This document shows positions 45,240-53,542 of a stretch of DNA of 64,000 nucleotides, piece after piece. Where the stretch lies: NCBI GenBank assembly GCA_937898685.1, contig CALEJT010000023.1, positions 1 through 64,000 of the forward strand, given 5' to 3'. This DNA comes from an uncultured Gammaproteobacteria bacterium (GTDB lineage Bacteria; Pseudomonadota; Gammaproteobacteria; Pseudomonadales; Pseudohongiellaceae). Position numbers and translations under genes: made by a program. Every line of letters begins with the position of its first letter. Positions within the stretch are counted from its first letter, which is position 1. Under the pieces are notes generated by a model. That model searched no databases. It was not told the origin of the DNA and worked only from the letters and a program-made list of their open reading frames with translations.

Positions 45240-45611
45240 TCAGTCCTTCGGTTGCTTGGTGTCTGCGATGGGCCGTCGCGCACTGCCGCGCACGAGATCG
45301 GCCGGATATTTCTCGGCATTGCGGCGCAGTTTGTCCCAGGCCGCGCTTTCGAGATCCACGTTGCACACGTCGGCCAGGCGGCAGAGGTACAGCAGCACGT
45401 CGGCCAGTTCTTCGCGCAGGTGCTGGGTTTGTTCCGGACTCAGGGCAGACGCCTCGTCGGGTCGCAGCCACTGGAAGATTTCCTGCAGCTCGGCGGCTTC
45501 CACGGTCAGCGCCATGGCCAGGTTCTTCGGCGTGTGGAATTGCTCCCAATCCCGTTCACGCGCGAACTCGCGCTGCGCGCGTTGCAAGTTGGCGATAAAG
45601 GTATCAGACAT
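45240..45611 (-). CDS. MazG-like nucleotide pyrophosphohydrolase (dCTPase/RS21-C6 type)
   Basis: 123 residues. The all-alpha NTP-PPase signature is visible: WEQFHTPKNLAMALTVEAAELQEIFQW, then EELADVLLYLCRLADV, supplying the acidic Mg ligands EAAEL and EELAD. The enzyme cleaves a (d)NTP to NMP and PPi and is likely a housekeeping cleaner. 8 bp upstream of rlmJ on the same strand. Confidence 0.9.
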   Translation of the reverse strand: MSDTFIANLQRAQREFARERDWEQFHTPKNLAMALTVEAAELQEIFQWLRPDEASALSPEQTQHLREELADVLLYLCRLADVCNVDLESAAWDKLRRNAEKYPADLVRGSARRPIADTKQPKD

Positions 45612-45734
45612 GGCGGACTCGCGAGGGGGAGTGCGTGGGGGGTGTGACAATTTGCCGCATTGTACCCAAGGGGCGTCGTTCGCATCATTCACGGCATAGT
45701 TTGCGCACTCGTGCGTGCTTTCCGGGAGTCTCGT

Positions 45735-46484
45735 ATGTCGTTCCTGACCCGCTCGTCCCTTGCGATCGCCTGCGCCGCCCTGGCCGTCAGCGTCGCCCAC
45801 GCTCACACCACGTTCGAATCCCCGACGCTCAAGGAAAACACCCGCATCCTCAACAACGTGGCCATCGGCCATGCCTGCGGCGAAGGCACGCGCGTGATCG
45901 GCACCTCGGTGGTGTTCCCCGATGGTCGCGATTCCACCATCATCGCCGACGGCAAGGTGTATGACGGTCCCTTGAGCGACTTCGTCAGCAACTGGGGACC
46001 GAACATCCAGCCACTCTACAGCCGCGCCGCTTTCAATGAAGTGGATGAGAAGAAGGGCCCCACCGGTAACGTGGTCGGTTTCTGGGCCGGCGGCGGTCCC
46101 GGCATGCCGGATCACATGGTGGCCTACGTACCCTTCCGCGTTAATGCCACGCTGATCGCGCCCGAATCCTGCGCCGTGAGCGTGCGCTTCTACGCAGCGA
46201 TCGTCGACGTGTGCCGCATCACGGGTGTCAATCAGCTGCACGAACCCGGTGTGGCCGAGTTCTGGACACCGAGCGATCTCGGCACGGTGTACGACAGCGA
46301 GGCCGGTGGCCACGGCGGTCACGACAACTCCCCGCCGCTCACCATCCTGCGCGATCTCGACGCGAATCCGCTATCGGCTGCCTGCGGTGACGGTTTCACG
46401 GTGGAAGTGCGTCCTTCCGCGCAGCAGCTCGAACGCGACATGCCCATCTTCTATCAAGGTCTACAGATATGGCCCGCTCTCTGA
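45735..46484 (+). CDS. YcnI-like (DUF1775) exported copper-binding-type protein
   Basis: 249 residues. The signal peptide ends AVSVAHA and mature protein would begin HTTFESPTL. An N-terminal His, followed by HACGEGT-type sequence and GFWAGGGPGMPDH, recalls the YcnI/DUF1775 domain, in which His1 takes part in a mono-histidine brace that binds Cu(II). Two Cys pairs may form disulfides. It begins a four-gene plus-strand run with the next three genes, overlapping the next by 16 nt. Copper binding is family inference, not shown by sequence alone. Confidence 0.7.
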   Translation: MSFLTRSSLAIACAALAVSVAHAHTTFESPTLKENTRILNNVAIGHACGEGTRVIGTSVVFPDGRDSTIIADGKVYDGPLSDFVSNWGPNIQPLYSRAAFNEVDEKKGPTGNVVGFWAGGGPGMPDHMVAYVPFRVNATLIAPESCAVSVRFYAAIVDVCRITGVNQLHEPGVAEFWTPSDLGTVYDSEAGGHGGHDNSPPLTILRDLDANPLSAACGDGFTVEVRPSAQQLERDMPIFYQGLQIWPAL

Positions 46485-46927
46485 AAAAACGGTTTCTGAG
46501 TCTGACGGCATTGGCAGCGCTTGCGCTTGCTAGCCCGCTGCTGCAAGCGCACAGCAAGCGCGCCGTCTTCGATCCGGCCGGCGACAGTCCGCACTTCACG
46601 GCGCTGGCGCGCGCCACCTGCTTCGATGATGGCAGTGGCCAGCCGGCTTCGTTGATCGTACGTATCCGCGACAACTCAGCACCGGTGGAAGGGCTGTATC
46701 TGTCGCTGCAGATCATCAAGGGTGCGCAGGCGATCAGCACCACCGACACCACGCCCGGTGATGCGCAGTACAGTCCCTACATCTCCGTCTACGGTGGTCC
46801 CGGTGTCTATACGCTCGTGATGTCGCATAGCCGCGCCGGCACGCGCGACTTCGACATCGAGTGGCACTGCCTGACCGCCGATGGCGTGCACACGGGCACC
46901 GACATCATCGTCGATCAATTCCAGTGA
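46469..46927 (+). CDS. Small exported protein with predicted N-terminal His
   Basis: 152 residues. Signal peptide LTALAALALASPLLQA; the mature protein would start HSKRAVFDP, again a potential histidine-brace start. It is beta-rich (SLIVRIRDNSAPVEGLYLSL, PGVYTLVMSHSRAG) with Cys at ATCF and WHCL. I do not recognise a named family. Overlap with the YcnI-like gene upstream and GTGA overlap with the lipoprotein gene downstream tie it to this operon. A metal-binding periplasmic role is a guess supported by position. Confidence 0.6.
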   Translation: MARSLKKRFLSLTALAALALASPLLQAHSKRAVFDPAGDSPHFTALARATCFDDGSGQPASLIVRIRDNSAPVEGLYLSLQIIKGAQAISTTDTTPGDAQYSPYISVYGGPGVYTLVMSHSRAGTRDFDIEWHCLTADGVHTGTDIIVDQFQ

Positions 46928-47151
46928 GTGAGCCCATGGTCTGGCGTAGCGTGCTCATGGTGACCTTGCTCGCGGCTCTCGCGGGATGCACCCACGTGCA
47001 GCCGTGGGAACGCGGCACGCTGGCGCGCCCGGCCATGGCTCTCGATCCCACGCCGCTGCAAACCCCCTTGCGTGATCACGTCTATCAAAGCCGCGAAGCC
47101 GGTGCTGCGGCACGCCTGAGTGGCGGTGGCGCCGGTTGCGGTTGCTATTGA
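46924..47151 (+). CDS. DUF4266 lipoprotein
   Basis: 75 residues. A lipobox (LAALAGC) is followed by PWERGTLARPAMALDP and the C-terminus ends GGGAGCGCY. This is the whole DUF4266 pattern: a short lipoprotein with PW-x-G, a KP/RP-x-M segment and a terminal Cys cluster that could bind metal. GTG at 46924 overlaps the upstream stop by GTGA; an ATG at 46936 is the alternative. DUF4266 genes usually stand just before DUF3570 genes, as here. Confidence 0.85.
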   Translation: MSEPMVWRSVLMVTLLAALAGCTHVQPWERGTLARPAMALDPTPLQTPLRDHVYQSREAGAAARLSGGGAGCGCY

Positions 47152-47154
47152 GTC

Positions 47155-49761
47155 GTGGCCGAGCATCCACTTTCTCCGCGCGCTGCCCTTCACGCCCTGC
47201 AGGCCGCCGCGCTGCTCCTGCCGGGGCTCGTGCCCTCCGCTGCCGTTGCGCAAAGCGAAGAAGACCGACTCGCACTGCAGTATTCGCGCGTCGAGGAAGG
47301 GCGCCGTTCACTGCAAACCGTTCGCAGCGATTTGGAACCACTGCATGCCGATACGCTACGGCTGAGTGGCAGTCATAACTTCAACGACACCCACACGCTG
47401 CGCTTTGCGGTGAGTCAGGACACGTGGTCGGGCGCCACCCCCGTCAGCTCGGCACCGCTCGCGGCAGATCCCAACCGCGGGATTTTGCGCGATGGCAGTG
47501 GCGGCCTCGTCGTCTCCGGAGCTTCGCCCTATCTCAACGCCACTTTTCCCGTCGCTGCCGATGGCACGCCGCTGCGGCAACTGAGCGGCGGCACATACGA
47601 AGCGGATCCACGCACGGTGCTGGTGATGTCCTCGGCTTCGCCGGAAATTCGCAAGCAGGTGGATCTGTCGCTCGGCACCGAAGTGGGTGCTTATGACGCC
47701 AGCGTCGGGCTCACGGTTTCCACCGAACGCGACTATCTCGCACGCGGCCTCAGCGCCAGCATCGCGCGTGATCTCAATCAGCAACTGACGACCTTGTCTT
47801 TTGGTATTTCCTACAGCGAAGGCCGCATCGATGCGCTGCTCGATCCCGACGCCCTGCCCTATCTCGATCGCAGTGTCTGGCAGTCGCAGCTCACACGTGC
47901 GAAAGGCAGCGAGCGTCTGAGCGCCACGCGCCACGATGCGCGTATCGAGCTGGGACTCACACAAGTGATCGACGCGCAGTCCTATGTCGAAGTGGCGCTG
48001 GGTCACTCTCGCGCCAGCGGTTATCTCGGCAATCCCTATAAAGCGGTGTCGGTATTGTTCGCGCCGACGAACGACGCTGGCGTGCGTCGCGGTGAATTGC
48101 AGGCGCTGATGGAAGTGCGCCCCGATGAACAGAAGCAGGATCAGTTGAATCTGCACTACGCGCGCGCCCTGCCCTTCAACGACGGCGCCCTGCACGCGAG
48201 CTATGCCTATTCCTCGGATAGTTGGGACATCCGCTCACACAGTTTCGAACTGCAGTGGGTGCAGCCGCTCGGTAGGTGGACCTTCACGCCTCACATTCGC
48301 TGGTATCGCCAGCAGCAGGCCGAGTTCTATGTCGGCTATCTCACCACCGCACAGGCCTGGCGCAGCATCGCCACCGATGAACTCGGCCGCCAGATCTGGA
48401 CGCCGGTGAATCAGCCGGATCAGCACTACTACCGCAGCGTGGCAGGTGATTTTCTCGATGCACAGGGACGTGTCGTCGATGCTTCGCTGCTCGATCTGCA
48501 GCCCTTGCAGCGTGGCTACGATCGCGCGCTATTGCCCACGCATTATTCGAGCGATCACCGAATCGCCTCCTTCGGTAGCGTCAACGGTGGTTTCACCCTG
48601 AGCCGACGTTTCACCAATGGGCTCCTGTTCGAAGCCGGCATCGACTTCTATCGCCGTCGTGGCGGTTGGGGTCTGGGCGATGGTGAGAACAACGACTTCG
48701 CCGACTTCCGCTTCACGCAGTTCAACCTCGGGCTGCAGTTCGACTTCGGCGCGCATGCGCAAACTGCCTTGCATCAGCATGCGGGCATCGATCATGCGCA
48801 GCACACTGCTTCTGCGCATTCGTCTGCATTGCCGGCAGGCGTGCGCTTCGTGCACGACAGGCATGAGGTGGGTGCGCTGTCGTTCGGTTATCAAGCGCAG
48901 TTCACGCGACAGGGCGGAAGTCTCGGTGAGGATGCCACGGTGGCAGCGGAAGGTTGTGACGCCGAAGGTTGTCGCTATGCACCGCGCATGATGACGATGC
49001 AGATGCACATGCTGATGGTGAACTACCAGGTGCGCGAGGATCTGAACCTGATGTTGATGCCGCAGTACATGAGCATGGACATGGGTCTACGCGAACTTGC
49101 GAACAGTCCGCCGCCGCGGCCGGGAGAGCATGTGCATGGTGCCGGCACGCACCAGAGCGGCAGCATCGGCGACACTGTGATCGCCGCCATCTGGCAACCA
49201 CTGGCGCTTTCCAAGTTGCAGGTGTCGCTCGGTCTCAGTGCGCCCACCGGCAAGACCGATCTCGAATATCGGCGTCAGAATCAGAGCGATGGTGGCCTGA
49301 TGCACTTCGACATGCAGACCGGCAGTGGCACCTGGGATCTTTTGCCCACGCTCACCTGGCAGGATGCCTTTGGCGCGTGGAACTATGGCGCGCAGTTGAG
49401 TGCAGTGGCGCGTCTGCAGAAGCGCAACAGCAGCGGCTACAGTCTCGGTGATCAGTGGCAGCTGAGCACCTGGCTCTCGCATCCGCTCACTTCCTGGCTC
49501 GCTGGCAGCGCGCGCCTCACCCACACCTGGCGTGACGAAATCTCCGGCGACTTCGACAAGTACAACGCACGCATGGGCCCGATGGATTTCCCCTTCAACC
49601 AAGGCGGCCGCTACACCGACCTCGGCCTGGGGCTGAGCATCGCCCTCCCTGCCAATCAGCATCTCGCACTCGAATGGGAAGAACCAGTGCAGGATGAACC
49701 CAACGGCTTTCAACTCGAACGCGAAGGGCAGTGGAATCTGCAGTGGCATTTGCGGTGGTGA
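47155..49761 (+). CDS. Outer-membrane beta-barrel fusion: DUF3570 plus Met/His-rich barrel
   Basis: 868 residues with a signal peptide. Residues about 40-520 have the alternating beta-strand pattern and motifs of DUF3570 (TLRLSGSHNFNDTHTLRFAVSQD, QRGYDRALLPTHYSSDHRI). Beyond about 540 comes a His-rich stretch (HQHAGIDHAQHTASAHS), then a second barrel-like domain with a Met-rich strand (MMTMQMHMLMVNYQ...MLMPQYMSMDM) resembling the OmpA-like MetA-pathway transporter group. The total is about twice the usual DUF3570 length, so it appears to be a fusion. It begins 3 bp after the DUF4266 gene. Metal, probably copper, handling in the outer membrane is inferred. Confidence 0.75.
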   Translation: MAEHPLSPRAALHALQAAALLLPGLVPSAAVAQSEEDRLALQYSRVEEGRRSLQTVRSDLEPLHADTLRLSGSHNFNDTHTLRFAVSQDTWSGATPVSSAPLAADPNRGILRDGSGGLVVSGASPYLNATFPVAADGTPLRQLSGGTYEADPRTVLVMSSASPEIRKQVDLSLGTEVGAYDASVGLTVSTERDYLARGLSASIARDLNQQLTTLSFGISYSEGRIDALLDPDALPYLDRSVWQSQLTRAKGSERLSATRHDARIELGLTQVIDAQSYVEVALGHSRASGYLGNPYKAVSVLFAPTNDAGVRRGELQALMEVRPDEQKQDQLNLHYARALPFNDGALHASYAYSSDSWDIRSHSFELQWVQPLGRWTFTPHIRWYRQQQAEFYVGYLTTAQAWRSIATDELGRQIWTPVNQPDQHYYRSVAGDFLDAQGRVVDASLLDLQPLQRGYDRALLPTHYSSDHRIASFGSVNGGFTLSRRFTNGLLFEAGIDFYRRRGGWGLGDGENNDFADFRFTQFNLGLQFDFGAHAQTALHQHAGIDHAQHTASAHSSALPAGVRFVHDRHEVGALSFGYQAQFTRQGGSLGEDATVAAEGCDAEGCRYAPRMMTMQMHMLMVNYQVREDLNLMLMPQYMSMDMGLRELANSPPPRPGEHVHGAGTHQSGSIGDTVIAAIWQPLALSKLQVSLGLSAPTGKTDLEYRRQNQSDGGLMHFDMQTGSGTWDLLPTLTWQDAFGAWNYGAQLSAVARLQKRNSSGYSLGDQWQLSTWLSHPLTSWLAGSARLTHTWRDEISGDFDKYNARMGPMDFPFNQGGRYTDLGLGLSIALPANQHLALEWEEPVQDEPNGFQLEREGQWNLQWHLRW

Positions 49762-49776
49762 GGAACCATAAGGCGC

Positions 49777-50757
49777 TCACTTCTTACCGAGTGCATCGAG
49801 AATCTTAGTAACGTCCACAGAAAGGCCAACGTACGGATCGCTGGTTCGTTTTCCATCCAGCTTGCTTTCGACCACACCCATTTGGAAAGAGAAGAATTCT
49901 CCTCCGGATTCCAACGTGTAGCCGAGCCCGTACATGAATTTCGAATCGTTCATCCCTTCTGGCTCAGTCTCGAAATTGTTCCAAATAGCGTTTTTCGCGA
50001 AGCCAATATTGATTGAAATAGGTGAGGCCCAAGCCCATTTCTCGTGACCGCTCCAATAGCTGCCGGGATAGACCGAAAGATATGCAGCGTTATAGAGGGC
50101 TTTATCGCTCTTGATTAGACCATACTGCACGTTAGCCGACGTGTACTTTCTTTTGACCTGGTAAGTGTAGACTGCACTCGCATTTAGAGGATTCAGGATT
50201 GTGGATGACGGGGGATCGCAGGGAATCCAACGCTCCTTGCAGCTTCCACCTCCATCCTTCATTGTGGCTTCCGGCACAAGCTGACTAATCTCTGGATCGC
50301 CCAAAATAGTATCGTTCGCTTTGTAGCAAGCATCCCCAGCATTTAGCTGTCTGCATACTGCCTCTAGCGCACGTTGCTTGGACGCAAGACTAGCTGCTGG
50401 TTGCGTCGCCGGGCCGTCCTGTTTCAACACCACCGAAGCTATCAGACCGGCCAGGGCCTGCTTGGGCACGACAGCATCGTCATAACGCAGTACGTAAAAA
50501 ATGTTGTTACGTTTAGTACTGTGAAACGGAACCAAGGTGGTCGACGTCGCGTTCTGTACGGAGCTGTATCCACTGATCTTGTAGTCATCCGCAATTACGT
50601 AGCTGTAGTTCCCAGGAGGCATCGGAATTTCAACGGTATTGTTGTCCTTCGGCTCCAAGGGAATTCTGGAAGCACAGGCCCCGAGCATCGCACACATCAA
50701 AAGTACGGAAATAATTCGCCAACCTGCCGACATTGAGGAAAGTTCTCTTCTTTTCAT
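49777..50757 (-). CDS. Lipoprotein of unknown function (AT-richer gene)
   Basis: 326 residues. Signal peptide with lipobox MLGAC-ASR. The middle has Cys at CRQLNAGDACYK and CKERWIPCDPP, likely disulfides. The C-terminal third is beta-rich with Tyr/Gly/Ser alternation (KFMYGLGYTLESGGEFFSFQMG), like the end of an outer-membrane or pore-associated protein. No family recognised. Base and codon use are visibly less GC-rich than the flanking genes, hinting at horizontal gain with the divergent regulator. Confidence 0.65.
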   Translation of the reverse strand: MKRRELSSMSAGWRIISVLLMCAMLGACASRIPLEPKDNNTVEIPMPPGNYSYVIADDYKISGYSSVQNATSTTLVPFHSTKRNNIFYVLRYDDAVVPKQALAGLIASVVLKQDGPATQPAASLASKQRALEAVCRQLNAGDACYKANDTILGDPEISQLVPEATMKDGGGSCKERWIPCDPPSSTILNPLNASAVYTYQVKRKYTSANVQYGLIKSDKALYNAAYLSVYPGSYWSGHEKWAWASPISINIGFAKNAIWNNFETEPEGMNDSKFMYGLGYTLESGGEFFSFQMGVVESKLDGKRTSDPYVGLSVDVTKILDALGKK

Positions 50758-50779
50758 TGTTATTGAGCCAAGGTAATCA

Positions 50780-50793
50780 GTCCCTTAAGGGAC
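50780..50793. repeat. Perfect 14-bp palindrome near the lipoprotein start
   Basis: GTCCCTTAAGGGAC, 23 bp upstream of the lipoprotein start codon. It could be an operator half-site or part of its leader; nothing else identifies it. Confidence 0.5.
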
Positions 50794-50835
50794 CTTAAGC
50801 GCCTAGGTAATAAGACGTATCTCACCGACCTTAAT

Positions 50836-50859
50836 TTAATAGACCATATGATCTATTAA
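50836..50859. promoter_or_regulatory. Candidate LuxR-type operator between lipoprotein and regulator
   Basis: TTAATAGA and TCTATTAA arms (8 bp, perfect) flank CCATATGA, giving 22 of 24 symmetric positions centred on CATATG. Length and form are those of a lux-box-like site for a LuxR-type dimer. It lies between the divergent lipoprotein and regulator genes. Confidence 0.6.
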
Positions 50860-50913
50860 GTAATAAGCTCCCATTTGGCACTTGACAAAATAATGAGCCA
50901 AGGAAATGCACGC

Positions 50914-52089
50914 ATGACGTGCTTCACTGACCTATGCGCGACGCTGTATGAAGCAGTGTTAGATCCCACCCAATTGCGGGAATTTTGCTCAGGCCTGGCA
51001 CGCGTTACAGGCAGTCATATCGGGACAGTGCTAATACATGACCCTTCGAGAGGCAAAGGACGGTTGGAGATATTGGTAGGAGCCGACGTTGCCTTCATGC
51101 GGATGTACGAACGTGAGTACGGGAAAGAAAATCTCTGGCTGCAGCGAGGCGATGGCCTTCTTCGGAAAGGCGCCGTTGTTGATAGCGATTCGATAGTTTC
51201 CCGATCCGAACTGCGGCGTAGTCGTTACTACAACGAGTTCCTGAAAAAGGCAGATATCGAACAGTCGGTTGGAATTTGCGCCTACCGTGACGCGAGCTCC
51301 TTGGTCATGGCCACCGCTAATCGCTCCGGTAAGGATGCCCCTTACAGCGACGATGACCTGGCGCTGATGCAGCGGCTGGCTCCGCATTGGGTTAACAGTT
51401 ATGCCATTTATCGCCAGCTTAGTGGCGTACGACAAAAACTTCGTTCACTGGAAGAAGCCATGCACGCCTTGTCTACAGCCATGGTTCTCCTGGATGAACA
51501 ACAGCAAATCCAGCGGATGAATGCAGCAGCGGAAGGCTTGTTCTCGGAAGGCTGGCTTATCGAAAGTCCACGAGGAGTAAATGCCAAGGGCTGCGACACT
51601 CGCCAATGGGAGCAATTGCTTGGGGGCGCCTGCCGCGGCCATGCGGTCGAAGGAAGAGTACGGCGAAAATGGGGGAAAATGTTGCTGCGGGATATTAACG
51701 GTCACCCGATATTGATCGCCGCAGTGCACCCTCTCCCGATGTCTTCTTCGATCTCTCCACAGGGCGAAGAGGTGGCAGTTCTTTTCATTCAGCGCGTGTC
51801 GATAGCGGGAACACGATCTCTACGCACCTCACTTATGGAGCTTTATATGCTGACACCTGCCGAAGCGCTGCTGGCCATCACACTACTGAACAAGGTAGAC
51901 CTTGAAGAGGTGGCATGGAGCTGCGGGATAACGCTGGCCACCGCCAGAACCAGATTGAAGGCCATTTTCGACAAGACCGGAGAACGCAGTCAGGTTGGTT
52001 TGATGCGATTGATGACAGTCATTGCCAATGTGATAGGTGCCGGAGCTTTCCCCCACGAGGATGAGGGCCCCGTCAAGGACTCGGAGTGA
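50914..52089 (+). CDS. LuxR-type helix-turn-helix regulator with GAF/PAS-like sensor
   Basis: About 391 residues from the ATG at 50914, chosen because AAGGA lies 9 nt upstream; earlier in-frame starts (TTG 50875, ATG 50893) lack a ribosome site. The N-terminal about 180 residues resemble a GAF-like sensing domain, and a PAS-like segment follows (LSTAMVLLDEQQQIQRMNAAAEGLF). The C-terminus (YMLTPAEALLAITLLNKVDL, then ATARTRLKAIFDKTGERSQ) is the LuxR-family helix-turn-helix. The 3' end overlaps the convergent MATE gene by 17 bp. Base composition is lower GC than most neighbours. Confidence 0.8.
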   Translation: MTCFTDLCATLYEAVLDPTQLREFCSGLARVTGSHIGTVLIHDPSRGKGRLEILVGADVAFMRMYEREYGKENLWLQRGDGLLRKGAVVDSDSIVSRSELRRSRYYNEFLKKADIEQSVGICAYRDASSLVMATANRSGKDAPYSDDDLALMQRLAPHWVNSYAIYRQLSGVRQKLRSLEEAMHALSTAMVLLDEQQQIQRMNAAAEGLFSEGWLIESPRGVNAKGCDTRQWEQLLGGACRGHAVEGRVRRKWGKMLLRDINGHPILIAAVHPLPMSSSISPQGEEVAVLFIQRVSIAGTRSLRTSLMELYMLTPAEALLAITLLNKVDLEEVAWSCGITLATARTRLKAIFDKTGERSQVGLMRLMTVIANVIGAGAFPHEDEGPVKDSE

Positions 52090-53506
52090 TACTTGGCTCC
52101 AGGGGCTCCTCGATTGTTTCGGGTTCGGGCTCGGGTTCCATCATCTTCGCCTTACGCCAGTTGCCCCAGCGGTAGTAGGCCAGCGACATCAACATCGCGG
52201 CGAGTGAGCTGGCGGGGAAGCTCCACCATACGGCGTCGACGCCGAGGTAGTCGACGAGGAAATTGGCGAAGGGCACGCGGATGCCCCAGAGCGCGAGCGC
52301 GAGAATGATGAGCGGCGGTATCACCGCACCGGTGGCGCGCACGACGCCGGAAACGACGAAGTTCACGCCGAAGAAGAGGAAGGACCACAGCGCGATGTGG
52401 TTGATGTGGCGCGCGAGTCCCAGCACTTCGGCGCTATCGGGAGGAAGGAACAGCGCCAGCACCCAGCGGTCGAGCAGGATCAAGGGAATGATCAGCGAGC
52501 CGGTGAGGATGAAGTTGAACATCACACCGCTGCGCGTGGTGGCATGCACGCGATCCCAGAGTTTGGCGCCGACGTTCTGCGCCGCCATCGACGAACAGGC
52601 CGCACCGATCGCCATCGCCGGCATCTGCACGTAGGTCCAGGTCTGTAGCGCTGCGCCGTAGGCAGCGACCGTATCCGTCCCGAAACCGTTGACCACCGTC
52701 GTGAGCGCGATCATCGCGAGCGAGATCAGCGTCATCTGCAAACCCATCGGCAGGCCCTTGAACACGAGCGCGCGGATGATCTTCACGTCGGGGATGAAGA
52801 GCTTGGCCCCCACCCTGCCCAGCCACAGCACATGACGCTTGCGGCGCATGTAGAGCAGTAAACCGGACAGCGCTGTCGCCTGCGCGCAGAGCGTGGCCCA
52901 GGCGGCGCCGGCGATGCCGAGTTCGGGGAAAGGTCCGATGCCGAACAGGAACATCGGGTTCAGCACGATGTCGAGCACCACCGACAACAACAGAAAGCGA
53001 AACGGTGTCTTCGAATCGCCCGTGCCGCGCAGCGCGGCGGAGAGAAAGGCGAAGGAATACATGAAGGGCATCGCCAGGAAGATGATGCGCAGATAGGCCT
53101 CGGCGAGATGCAGGGCTTCGTCTGGGATGCCCATTGCCGCCAACAAGTGCCGCGCCAGCCAGTAACCGAAGGAGGCGATGAAGATCGCAATGCCGATGAA
53201 GAAGGTGGCGCTGCTGCCCATCACGCGACGTGCGCGTTTGATGTCGCCTGCGCCCATGGCCTGACCGATGAGGATGGTCGAGGCCATGCTCAGGCCGAAC
53301 ACCGCGCCGATCAGAAAGAACATGATGTTGTTGGCGTTGGTGGCGGCGCCGAGGGCCGCCTCGCCGAGGAAATGGCCGATCCACATCGCGTTGATCGAAC
53401 CATTCAATGACTGTGCGACGTTGCCGCCGAGGATGGGCAGGGCGAACAACAACAAGCTGCGGCCGATGGGGCCTTGGGTCAGTTTTCCGTGTGGGTGGGC
53501 TGGCAT
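52073..53506 (-). CDS. MATE-family efflux transporter
   Basis: About 477 residues (or 485 from the GTG at 53530). About twelve membrane helices in two MATE repeats are visible, with typical ALPILGGNVAQSLNGSINAMWIG at the start and AWATLCAQ, FGTDTVAAYGAALQ later. It exports cationic drugs or metabolites using Na+ or H+. The C-terminal Glu/Pro tail (EPEPEPETIEEP) is low complexity. Confidence 0.92.
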   Translation of the reverse strand: MPAHPHGKLTQGPIGRSLLLFALPILGGNVAQSLNGSINAMWIGHFLGEAALGAATNANNIMFFLIGAVFGLSMASTILIGQAMGAGDIKRARRVMGSSATFFIGIAIFIASFGYWLARHLLAAMGIPDEALHLAEAYLRIIFLAMPFMYSFAFLSAALRGTGDSKTPFRFLLLSVVLDIVLNPMFLFGIGPFPELGIAGAAWATLCAQATALSGLLLYMRRKRHVLWLGRVGAKLFIPDVKIIRALVFKGLPMGLQMTLISLAMIALTTVVNGFGTDTVAAYGAALQTWTYVQMPAMAIGAACSSMAAQNVGAKLWDRVHATTRSGVMFNFILTGSLIIPLILLDRWVLALFLPPDSAEVLGLARHINHIALWSFLFFGVNFVVSGVVRATGAVIPPLIILALALWGIRVPFANFLVDYLGVDAVWWSFPASSLAAMLMSLAYYRWGNWRKAKMMEPEPEPETIEEPLEPSITPSP

Positions 53507-53542
53507 GAGTCGTTCATTGCATGGACGCACGCCAGCCTAGCG

